Positions 52,902 through 61,137 of a stretch of DNA of 64,000 nt are shown piece by piece. Every line of letters begins with the position of its first letter. The first letter of the stretch is position 1. The stretch is from contig NZ_RKLT01000009.1 in the NCBI RefSeq assembly GCF_019599505.1, forward strand, positions 1 through 64,000, given 5' to 3'. Source of the DNA: Haloarcula nitratireducens. GTDB lineage: Archaea > Halobacteriota > Halobacteria > Halobacteriales > Haloarculaceae. The notes beneath the pieces were generated by a model. The model was not told the origin of the DNA. It saw nothing but the letters and a program-made list of their open reading frames with translations, and made no database searches. Made by a program: the position numbers and the translations under genes.

Positions 52902-55682
52902 TCACCCGCCTCGGCGCTCGGCCAAGGCGAAAGGATACACTGGCCCGCTCCCGGCTAGGCGAAGCTCCTTTCCTGTCTCTGTCAGCGTCCACCTAGATGC
53001 GACTACATCGTCGACGAGGAGGACTGCCTTGGGGCGGACTTGGTCGGTAGTGTCGAACGCTCCTTCGACGTTCCAGCACTTTTGGTACGAGTTTGCCATG
53101 TCCTTCTGTGGATGAGTGTTTTCTACCTTCTTGATACAATCGATAAACGGGATGTCCAACTGCTCTGCCAGCCGGCTGGCGAAGTCGGTGACCACTCCAT
53201 CCGTAGATGTCGAGGGGACGGCGGCAATCCACTTGGGTTCCGGAGACGGATTCCAATCCTCGCGGATGAACGCGGCGGCTGCCTCGACGAGATTGTCGTC
53301 GAAGTGGCCGTGTTCATACTTGCCTTTCCGCACTGCTGTTCCCCAGCCGGGATCATCCCAAACGCAGAGTGTCCGACCGGCCTTCAGGCGTACTGTCTCA
53401 GGAATTCGATCGCGACCGCCATTTTGCCTGTGTCTCTGCTTTCGGGGCTCGATCACGTTCCACCCTTCGCTCTGGTAGTGCTCAACTGCTTCGTGAATCA
53501 AGTCCTCATTCTGGACGGTGGTCGGGAGGAAATTGCCGTCGCAGTTCGCACACTGTCCGCACGGTTCGTCTAAATCTCCGTCGAGTTCGTTGTCGACGAA
53601 CTGGGTGAGACACTCATTCGTGACAACGAATTCCTGCATCCGTTCGAGCTCTTCATAGCGCCGTTCCGTGACCTGCTCGAACCGCTCGGAGGCATACCGC
53701 CATGAGTTTGCAGTTCTCACATAGCCCTCATCCTCCCTGCTGATGGCGCCCTCCACCTGGAGGATATCGAGGCACTTGTTCAGCCGCCGCCACCTGATGT
53801 CTGTTTTCCTCAGTATCGCGCGTCGGTACAGTGGCTCATCACTTGTCTTGATCGCCGAGAGCACACTTTCGAAGTCCTCGGGCGCTGGGAATGCGTTCTC
53901 GATGAAATACTCCGCGATGTCGTCGTCTTCTTCGCCGGAGAGGAGGATAGCGTACGCCTCGTCAAGGTCTCGCCCGGCGCGACCGATTTCCTGGTAGTAC
54001 CGAATGAGGTTCGGTGGACGATTGAAGTGAATGACGAAGCCGAGATCAGGCTTGTCGAACCCCATTCCAAGCGCGTTGGTTGCGACTAAGGCGTCGACCT
54101 CGTTGTCAAGGAGCTGCTGTTCGCGCTCACGGCGGGCTTCGTCGTCGAGCCGACCGTGATACGGGAAGACGTCGAGACCTCGGTCGGTCAGCCAGTCGGC
54201 GACGTGTTCGACTTCGTTGGTAGTGAGACAGTAGATGATGCCGGAAACTGGGGTTTCGGTCACGTTCTCGGCCAGCCACGCGAGGCGCCGTTCTCGGGAG
54301 CCGAGCTCGATCGTCTGAATTTTGAGCGAGTCGCGGACGAGCGTGCCGCGAACCGGCTCTAGGTCGGGAAGTTGTGTGGTGACGTCCTCGACCACTCGGT
54401 CGTTCGCTGTCGCGGTGGTTGCAGCGACCGGGATATTGTCCGGCAACCGTTTGATGATGCGCCTGATGCGCCGGTAGTCGGGCCGGAAGTCGTGACCCCA
54501 GTCGGAGATACAGTGGGCCTCGTCGATGACGAGCATTCCGAACCCCTGTTCCATCTCGGTGAGGACGTCCTTTCGGAATTCCGGATTCGCAAGTCGTTCG
54601 GGTGAGATGAGCAACACATCGCAGGTGCCATCGATGACCGCCTGCTTTGCCTCGTCCCACTCCTCCTCGTTGTTGGAATTGATGGTGATTGCGTTGAGGT
54701 TCAGGTGCTGATTGGCATTCAAGATTTGATTTCGCATTAGTGAGAGGAGCGGGCTGATGAGGAGAGTCGGGCCTGCACCCTGATCTCGGAACAAGCGGGT
54801 CGCGATGAAGTAGACTGAGCTTTTTCCCCAACCCGTTCGCTGAACGATAAGCAGACGCTCCTTCCCGTTAACCAGCCTGTTGATGGCCTCCCATTGCTGT
54901 GGCCGGAACTCGGCATCAGGACCGATGCTCTCTTCGAGGAGTTTCTGGGCCTGCCCCCTCGTAACGCGCGGTGACGGCTCGGAGGACATATCCCCCGGAT
55001 TTGAATCCGAGTGCCGCGTTGTATGCGTGGTTTCGGTACTACGGTGGGTATGCTGTTGGAAGTGGGATTCGGACGCGAACGTCTCGCCACACTCCTCGCA
55101 AATGAGGTCTGTGTCGACGTCTTCCTCAGACGACTGTTCGTCGGAGGAGCTTCCTCGGATGTCGGCCTTAGCTTTGCGGGCGGCTGCTCTGAACTCTTCG
55201 GCCCGCTCTTTATCGAAGTAGCTCACCTCGATAAGCTCGTTGATGGAGGCATCCGCGACGGCGTCGAGATCGCGAAAACCGGCATTGTACAGCAGAAAGA
55301 GATACCGTAGCGAGTGTCCATTGAGGTGCAAGATAGACTTCTCGTCGCCGCTGCAAAACACCTCTCGGAGGGCAGTTCTTTTGGTTTCGAATGACCCACC
55401 CCGATACGCAATCTCAGCAAATGCTTCGGCGACCGTCTCTCTCGGTACCCCGCAGTTTGTAGCTATCTGGTTTTGAATCGTGTCATCGTCCCCTCGCAAC
55501 TCCCTCGCTCCCTGCCGGATACAGCGTGCGATATCCGGGTTTATGGCCGAGACTTCGGCCAGTTCGTCGGCTGTCGCGTCGGCAATATCAGCAATCGTGG
55601 TAAATCCCGCCTCTCTGAGGTGCTTCGACCGAGTTGCTCCGACAGCGGGAATCTCAGTATGCGAGAATTGTGGTTCCGACAT
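52902..55682 (-). CDS. RecQ-type DNA helicase fused to helix-hairpin-helix, C2H2 and phosphoribosyltransferase domains
   Basis: 926 residues. Order: helix-hairpin-helix repeats (about 8-60 and 110-170), a C2H2 finger CEECGETFASESHFQQHTH (195-213), RecQ core with motif I QRTGWGKSSV (281-290), DEAH box (387-390) followed by CISDWGHDFRPDY, second RecA lobe with NALGMGFDKPDLG and YYQEIGRAGRD, RecQ zinc site CGQCANCDG, and a C-terminal phosphoribosyltransferase-like domain with the PRPP-loop pattern VLLVDDVVASRWTLTE (about 887-902). A 3'-to-5' helicase is expected. The PRTase domain lacks the usual Thr-Gly-x-Thr form after the acidic pair (Ser-Arg-Trp-Thr here), so it may bind rather than turn over PRPP. 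Operon with the DprA-like gene. Confidence 0.88.
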   Translation of the reverse strand: MSEPQFSHTEIPAVGATRSKHLREAGFTTIADIADATADELAEVSAINPDIARCIRQGARELRGDDDTIQNQIATNCGVPRETVAEAFAEIAYRGGSFETKRTALREVFCSGDEKSILHLNGHSLRYLFLLYNAGFRDLDAVADASINELIEVSYFDKERAEEFRAAARKAKADIRGSSSDEQSSEEDVDTDLICEECGETFASESHFQQHTHRSTETTHTTRHSDSNPGDMSSEPSPRVTRGQAQKLLEESIGPDAEFRPQQWEAINRLVNGKERLLIVQRTGWGKSSVYFIATRLFRDQGAGPTLLISPLLSLMRNQILNANQHLNLNAITINSNNEEEWDEAKQAVIDGTCDVLLISPERLANPEFRKDVLTEMEQGFGMLVIDEAHCISDWGHDFRPDYRRIRRIIKRLPDNIPVAATTATANDRVVEDVTTQLPDLEPVRGTLVRDSLKIQTIELGSRERRLAWLAENVTETPVSGIIYCLTTNEVEHVADWLTDRGLDVFPYHGRLDDEARREREQQLLDNEVDALVATNALGMGFDKPDLGFVIHFNRPPNLIRYYQEIGRAGRDLDEAYAILLSGEEDDDIAEYFIENAFPAPEDFESVLSAIKTSDEPLYRRAILRKTDIRWRRLNKCLDILQVEGAISREDEGYVRTANSWRYASERFEQVTERRYEELERMQEFVVTNECLTQFVDNELDGDLDEPCGQCANCDGNFLPTTVQNEDLIHEAVEHYQSEGWNVIEPRKQRHRQNGGRDRIPETVRLKAGRTLCVWDDPGWGTAVRKGKYEHGHFDDNLVEAAAAFIREDWNPSPEPKWIAAVPSTSTDGVVTDFASRLAEQLDIPFIDCIKKVENTHPQKDMANSYQKCWNVEGAFDTTDQVRPKAVLLVDDVVASRWTLTETGKELRLAGSGPVYPFALAERRGG

Positions 55683-55755
55683 TCTAGTTACCTCGAATAT
55701 ACTTACCGGTTACATTATACTTTGTCAAATATATTTTACATATTGAAGGACAATA

Positions 55756-55865
55756 CTAGCAGCAGGACGGGCAGACACCCCTCCTATTCAGAACCGAGAA
55801 TGTGTCCATATCACGGCCGAGGCGGCGACAGTATTCGACGCCGTCACAACGGGTGTGACGGATCG
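55756..55865. repeat. 110-base repeat B with CCGTCACA/TGTGACGG hairpin
   Basis: Second copy of the repeat at 48518-48633: CTAGCAGCAGGAC, CCCTCCTATTCAG and GCCGTCACAACGGGTGTGAC in the same order and orientation. Hairpin at about 55842-55862. Immediately after it lies an IS6-type end motif GGCTCTGCTGAACTCCT (about 55877-55893). Confidence 0.6.
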
Positions 55866-56196
55866 AACAACAGATTTGGCTCTGCTGAACTCCTATTTTT
55901 CGGATATGAATACAGGTGAAACGCACTAATTGCGGACTGCCCAGCGAGCACGGAGATCACGCCGAACGACATGAGAGAGTTACTCAGGAACGAGCGCCTG
56001 TGCGTTGTTGAGGTCGTTTCACCTACTGCTTCTGTGGCTTTCCTGATGTATGCGTTCCGTTCGGACCCCCTCGGGTTTCTCTGTTAGTTATTCCTTGAAC
56101 GTGAACAGTCCTCAAAACTTGGGCAATCGACGAATAACAGAATGATGGAAAATAACAATATTTAAACCAATATATTTTATCATACATCTATAGTAT

Positions 56197-57276
56197 ATGA
56201 GCCACTGGACGCAGGAGGCGCAGAAATACGGGCCTAAGTGGGACAGAATCGCCTCCGATGTGCGAAAGCGTGACGATTGGACGTGCCAACGATGCGGCAT
56301 CAAAAGCGGTCCACACGCTGACGACGATGGACGTGTCTTGGATGTTCACCATATCGTCTGGAAATCCCGGGGTGGTAGTGACAACAAGCAAAATCTCGTT
56401 ACGCTCTGCCGCCCCTGCCACGGTGTCCAACACCCCGAGAACGAGAACTTTGATCGTCACCGCCACCGCGCGGCCCTCTATCCCGAGGACGACGCTAATG
56501 AACAGGTAGCGTTTATCAACTCGGCTAAAGAAAGCGAAACCATCGATGCCTACCTCTCGCGGCAGTCAAGCAGGAAATGCCAGCGATGCCGGAAACTAGC
56601 TGACGATAGGAACGCTCTCCTCCTCTACCCCAACTTCACCGCATCTGACTTAGATGGGGACGCACCCGGCGAAAAATGCGCCGCGCTCTGCGAGCCTTGT
56701 GCAGGCCTCGTCCACTCCGATGACGCGGAGACAATTGACGATGACCTCCGCACCATGGGGAACGCGCCCGCTCCCCATGATCTTACCGACCGCATTGATG
56801 AAGCCGCTATCTCGGGATACTCCTCTACTCGCAAGCTTGACGCTACGCGCGAGCCCGTCAACTACAAGGAGTGGTTCCTATTCAAGAGCCCGTACCGCTA
56901 CGTCCACGCTATCTGGCGGAACCTCGGAACGGTCGCATTGTTCATCGCGTTCGCTTTCGTTACGACGCGTGACCTTGAACGACTGGCCGTGTGGATGAAC
57001 GTCATGGTGCCGTTACCTGCCCCCGGCTGGGATGCGTATGATATGGGCGTCCTGATGCTTCTCGGTGCCGGAATAGGCGCGTATACAGTACGCTGGGGCA
57101 TCGCGGCCCTCACGCAGCAGCTCTGGCAGCGGTTCGACCCGAAAATGGAACCACATCACTTCGAGCAGACGGTGTGGTCGCATTATCGAGTGAAGACTGG
57201 CTTCCTGATACGCTACGTAGCGCTCCCGTATGCAGCCCTCGTCTTCGTAGCGATAGCCCTCACCGTGTTCCTATAG
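56197..57276 (+). CDS. HNH endonuclease with C-terminal membrane segments
   Basis: 359 residues. HNH domain (about 14-80): CQRCG (30-34), DVHHIVWKSRGG (His51, His52), Asn66, CRPCH (71-75). A second treble-clef-like zinc site follows: CQRC (128-131) with CEPCAGLVH (165-173). After a linker there are three or four hydrophobic segments (about 244-260, 278-300 and 337-358). A nuclease tethered to the membrane is typical of effectors in abortive-infection-type systems, though no defence partner is certain here. It lies in the same direction as the regulator at 57347, 70 bases apart. The 5' flank is AT-rich with no overlapping gene. Confidence 0.82.
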   Translation: MSHWTQEAQKYGPKWDRIASDVRKRDDWTCQRCGIKSGPHADDDGRVLDVHHIVWKSRGGSDNKQNLVTLCRPCHGVQHPENENFDRHRHRAALYPEDDANEQVAFINSAKESETIDAYLSRQSSRKCQRCRKLADDRNALLLYPNFTASDLDGDAPGEKCAALCEPCAGLVHSDDAETIDDDLRTMGNAPAPHDLTDRIDEAAISGYSSTRKLDATREPVNYKEWFLFKSPYRYVHAIWRNLGTVALFIAFAFVTTRDLERLAVWMNVMVPLPAPGWDAYDMGVLMLLGAGIGAYTVRWGIAALTQQLWQRFDPKMEPHHFEQTVWSHYRVKTGFLIRYVALPYAALVFVAIALTVFL

Positions 57277-57346
57277 TCGGGTCCAGATATATATCAATTG
57301 AATAAATTTATTAACGTTCCAATCATCAGTTTGTCTACTAGATTCG

Positions 57347-58207
57347 ATGACTAAGCTCGACAATCGCTACTCTGAAGAAATCAATATCGTGGCTAAACGC
57401 GCCGGTTTCGTGGAATATCTCTGGAATAATCCGCGACGTAAGCGTGAACTAGTTGAGGAACTTGACTACTCTCGATCCACAGTAAATCGTGCGGTTAGGG
57501 AACTGAAGGGTGCTGGATTTGTGAGAGATAAGGGTAACAGGCACGTCACTACCCTCACGGGAAAATACGCCGCAGAGCGGTATCATGCCTACATTCAGGA
57601 GAGTACCGATATTATTTCTGCACGAGAAATACTATCTCCACTCGACAACACACTTCTCTCGTCGGAATTTCTATTTGACGCCGAAACAGCCCTTCTAGCT
57701 GGCCCTGCGCCAAAACAACCAGTCGAATACCTCATTGAGGTCGCCGAAAATGCGAATACTATCTCTGCTTTTCTCCCCTCGTTATCTGATAAAAGAGAAC
57801 TTGAACTTCTACTGGGACTTTGCTCTCAGCGAGGAGTGCAGCTTGGTCTGAACTTCACTAGTGAGAGTTTAGAGGAAATCGTTGATCGATACCCGGAGTT
57901 GATTCGAGGACTGTGCGATAATGAGCAGTGTACCGTCCAACAAGGCCCTACTCCCGATTTTTCTCTCTATATCATCGAAGCAGAAGAAGAAGCATCAGTT
58001 CTGATCATCGTCTACGACGAAATGCAGTCTGCTTACGGAATTCTGAAAACTAGTACAGCAACAGCCGTCAAAGAAGGGAAGGCCCTGTTACAGTCGTTCA
58101 GTGCTGGATTGACCGATGCGAGCGAAGAAATACAACAAGAGACAGTAGAACTTTCTTCGTCCCCTGTAGAATGGAATTCTCTCGTAGGAACTACTCACGG
58201 TCCTTAG
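57347..58207 (+). CDS. Winged-helix regulator with C-terminal sensing domain
   Basis: 286 residues. RRKRELVEELDYSRSTVNRA and KGAGFVRDKGNRHVTTLTGK form an N-terminal winged helix; the remaining 200 residues (DNTLLSSEFLFDAETALLAG through YEISIIEAEEEA-like strands) resemble the C-terminal effector domain of archaeal TrmB/DUF1724-type regulators. Preceded by AT-rich DNA with a TTATTAACG element (57310-57318). Probably regulates itself, the HNH gene, or the chaperone genes to the right. Confidence 0.78.
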   Translation: MTKLDNRYSEEINIVAKRAGFVEYLWNNPRRKRELVEELDYSRSTVNRAVRELKGAGFVRDKGNRHVTTLTGKYAAERYHAYIQESTDIISAREILSPLDNTLLSSEFLFDAETALLAGPAPKQPVEYLIEVAENANTISAFLPSLSDKRELELLLGLCSQRGVQLGLNFTSESLEEIVDRYPELIRGLCDNEQCTVQQGPTPDFSLYIIEAEEEASVLIIVYDEMQSAYGILKTSTATAVKEGKALLQSFSAGLTDASEEIQQETVELSSSPVEWNSLVGTTHGP

Positions 58208-58703
58208 AACTCGAAGAAGAGGGTCTGGAGAGCCGTAATCCTCGTACTCCAAGGCTGAGTATTTCTGCCAACTACCAACAAGTATAACCCACCCTCGAGT
58301 GCAGTTGAGATCTGCGCTCGACAGAGCAGTACCACATGGAGTCGACCGAGAACAGTTCGTTCCAAGATTCTTATTGCTGCTTAGAAACGGGACCAATTGG
58401 GATATCGTCTGTCTATTGTGAGTAAACAACAGCACTCCCTGTATCGGGTGAATTGCTGGTTCGATACGGATTTCTGCTCAACGCAGTACTGAAGGAAAAT
58501 ATCGAAGTGATTTTTGTCCTCAGTGTTTCTGCATGGTTACGGACAGAATCACGATACGTAAGTATTAGTCGTAAAAGATGAATGCTTCTTCAATTCAACT
58601 AACAGTAGCTGAACCTGAATACTTGCTTTTATGGTATCCATCAGGGAGTGACATACCGAATCACCCCTTGAGAATACATCAATCTATGAACACCACTTCT
58701 TGT
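58208..58703. other. Intergenic stretch of about 500 bases
   Basis: No gene is supported. The minus-strand frame 58088-58435 overlaps the regulator and is rejected. A CTTTTATGG element at about 58627 is a possible promoter for the zinc-ribbon gene. Confidence 0.4.
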
Positions 58704-59075
58704 ATGGGTTTATTCAAGAACCTATCTGTCGGGGGATCGCGCCCGAAGAAGGACAAGGAGACAGGCTCAATACGGTGTGGAGACTGTCGGGAAATCATCC
58801 AGCCAGATGCGCGTCGATGTCCTAACTGTAATGCGAAGATATTCACACTACGAGGACGGGCGACTCGACGAGGTGGAGCCGTTCTCGCCTTGCTGTTCTT
58901 CGCAGGGGCTGGCGGTGGGGGAATTGGCAGTATAATTCTCCTGCTCCTTGGTCTGCTTATACTGGGAGTCGTCGGCTACTTCTACGTGAAGCGTCCCATC
59001 CACACACTTCGTCCTCCTCACCGGCCGCTGCGGCCCGAAGAACAGGCTCATCAGTCGGCTAATCAATCAGATTAG
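58704..59075 (+). CDS. Zinc-ribbon membrane protein beside Hsp70
   Basis: 123 residues from the ATG at 58704 (an ATG at 58686 would add six residues). MGLFKNLSVGGSRPKKDKET, then a zinc ribbon CGDC...CPNC (about 25-43), then two glycine-rich hydrophobic segments with a short turn, and a polar C-terminal tail. The start MGLF recalls the first gene of the other chaperone operon (26773-27501). It is followed by Hsp70 in the same direction, about 390 bases later. Could anchor a chaperone complex to the membrane. Confidence 0.62.
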   Translation: MGLFKNLSVGGSRPKKDKETGSIRCGDCREIIQPDARRCPNCNAKIFTLRGRATRRGGAVLALLFFAGAGGGGIGSIILLLLGLLILGVVGYFYVKRPIHTLRPPHRPLRPEEQAHQSANQSD

Positions 59076-59352
59076 TGACGTTGACTTTCACTATCCTCTA
59101 TAAAAACAATAAAAAGACAATGGATTAATTCTTCTAACCGTTCATACAGAGCTACTTTGTGACGAGCGGTCGAGAGCGTATCAGGGCTTGTATGGTGGAA
59201 TCATTTGACTCTGCTGAACCCCTCAGAGAGTTATAGACTCGCCCGATAGTCTGGTCTAATGGGACGAATCCAAGTTATCGGGAGACGACTGGATTGGACG
59301 TCACCTTAGTGCCATTACGCGGTGATAGGACGCTCAAGTGCCGTTAGCATAC

Positions 59353-59368
59353 TTGTATACGTATACAA
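59353..59368. promoter_or_regulatory. Perfect 16-base palindrome upstream of the Hsp70 gene
   Basis: TTGTATACGTATACAA, about 96 bases before the Hsp70 start. A perfect dyad of this length in front of a gene is a likely operator for a dimeric winged-helix or HTH regulator. The nearest candidate is the protein at 57347-58207. Confidence 0.45.
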
Positions 59369-59463
59369 TGAGTAACCAAGTAGCAGTCGTATACCGGCTG
59401 TATATGTCCGCTATCGAAAAGATTATCTAAACAATTAACACATATGCGATTTAGAACTATACT

Positions 59464-61011
59464 ATGGCAGACAACTGGACACTTGGGATTGACTTGGGAA
59501 CAACGCGTAGCGCGATGGCTCATGTCGTAGACGAGGAGCCGAAAATCATCGAAAACAGCGAAGGGGAGAGTGTTACTCCGTCTGTCGTCCACTTGACTGA
59601 GGACGGTGAGTCCGTTGTAGGGGAGGCGGCAGTCGACAATATGATGATGAAACCGGACCGGACAGTCCGGGAGATTAAGAAACTCATAGGGACGAACGAA
59701 ACGGTATTCCTCGGCGACGAGGAGTACAATCCCCAAGAGGTGTCTGCGCTGACTCTCCAGAAACTGGTGAACGATGCTGAAAATCGGCTTGGTGGCTCGG
59801 TGACGAACGCCGTTATCACAGTTCCAGCTTACTTTACCGACCGGCAGCGGAACGCCACGCGTGAGGCCGGCGAGCTCGTGGGCCTTGATGTGGATCGGCT
59901 GTTGCCGGAGCCGAGCGCGGCCGTCCTCGCTTATGGCCATCGCGAGCAGCAACTTGGCGAGGTCGAAAACGAGAATATTTTCGTGTACGACCTCGGTGGG
60001 GGTACCTTTGACGCGACGCTAGTTGAGGCTGAATATGAGCATAATTACATCGAAACGATCGCGACCGACGGTGACGACGTACTCGGTGGCTCCGACTGGA
60101 CGGAAGCGCTCGTCCAGTACGCCTACGACGTAATCTATGAGGACACTGGTGTCGACATTAGTCAAAACGACGAGTACATTGAGCAGCGCGGGCGAATCTT
60201 CACGGCTGCTCAGGAGGCGAAACACGGCCTCTCCGAGCAACAGAGCGTGAACCTAACGGTTCCCTTTGTTGTTGCCGATCAGGGATACAACCTTGATAAG
60301 GAGATTACCAGGGCGGACTTCGAAGAGATGACTGCTGATCTCCTCGCAGACACGGAGCTCCCGATGGACGATATCTTTGCACGTACGGAATATACCGTCG
60401 AAGATGTTGACAGAGTCCTTCTTATCGGCGGCTCAACGCGTATGCCACAGGTCGAAGAGTTGGTTGAAGACTATTTCGGGATAGAACCGTCGAAGAAAAT
60501 TAGCCCAGACCATGCAGTTGCGCTTGGCGCATCAATTCAGGCGGCCTTCCTTGACGACGACGTTACGGGAGCCAGTATTAGCGGCAATGAGGACGACGGC
60601 CCCAGCGGAGTTGTTCTTATTGACGTCTTGCCACGGACGATTGGAATTAAGGTACAGCCAGGGGATAAGTTCGACCCGATTGTCGAGCGAGACTCACAGC
60701 TACCAATCACAGAGCGATCAGAGGGATATAGCGTTCAACACGCTAACCAAACCTCAGTCGCGATCGAGGTCTTCCAAGGTGAAGACGAATACGCGCCGAA
60801 CAATGAGAAACTGGGCGACGCATTGCTTGAGGACATCCCACCTCGTGAGCCGGGGCAGGGGCAGCTCGCTGTCGAGTTTACTGTCAACAGCGATGGAACA
60901 CTCGAACTATATGGCGAAGACATGATGAGCGGGAAAGAGGTCACCGCCGAGATCGACTCGGCACTGGACAGCAACAGTCGGGACAAGGCACAACTGCCCC
61001 CTGACGCCTGA
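59464..61011 (+). CDS. Short Hsp70 (DnaK-like) without the helical lid
   Basis: 515 residues against about 630 for DnaK. Nucleotide-binding domain complete: phosphate-1 GIDLGTTRSAMA (8-19), connect and phosphate-2 region VYDLGGGTFDATLVE (174-188), adenosine motif LLIGGSTRMPQVEE (319-332). The linker reads VVLIDVLP (383-390), in the place of the usual hydrophobic VLLLDVTP-type linker. A beta substrate-binding domain follows (about 391-500), then the chain ends in a 15-residue polar tail, so the alpha-helical lid is absent. Expected: ATP-driven peptide binding with fast exchange. Its obvious partners are the J-domain membrane proteins in this window. Confidence 0.9.
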   Translation: MADNWTLGIDLGTTRSAMAHVVDEEPKIIENSEGESVTPSVVHLTEDGESVVGEAAVDNMMMKPDRTVREIKKLIGTNETVFLGDEEYNPQEVSALTLQKLVNDAENRLGGSVTNAVITVPAYFTDRQRNATREAGELVGLDVDRLLPEPSAAVLAYGHREQQLGEVENENIFVYDLGGGTFDATLVEAEYEHNYIETIATDGDDVLGGSDWTEALVQYAYDVIYEDTGVDISQNDEYIEQRGRIFTAAQEAKHGLSEQQSVNLTVPFVVADQGYNLDKEITRADFEEMTADLLADTELPMDDIFARTEYTVEDVDRVLLIGGSTRMPQVEELVEDYFGIEPSKKISPDHAVALGASIQAAFLDDDVTGASISGNEDDGPSGVVLIDVLPRTIGIKVQPGDKFDPIVERDSQLPITERSEGYSVQHANQTSVAIEVFQGEDEYAPNNEKLGDALLEDIPPREPGQGQLAVEFTVNSDGTLELYGEDMMSGKEVTAEIDSALDSNSRDKAQLPPDA

Positions 61012-61137
61012 GGTATCGACACCGCTGCAGCGTTCAGAGACGAACGACGCATCCGCTAACGATTTTCTGCATCGCACGTCAGGGAAACGGAAGTCCAGCC
61101 ACAGGCGCAACTGATAGTCAAATGGGAGTGAAATAGA

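Noticed and set aside
54127..54831. 234-codon minus-strand frame within the RecQ gene
   Set aside because: Pro/Arg/His-rich alternate frame of a gene with unambiguous helicase motifs.
59344..59952. 202-codon minus-strand frame over the Hsp70 start
   Set aside because: Antisense to the Hsp70 N-terminus; not acidic and without domain.
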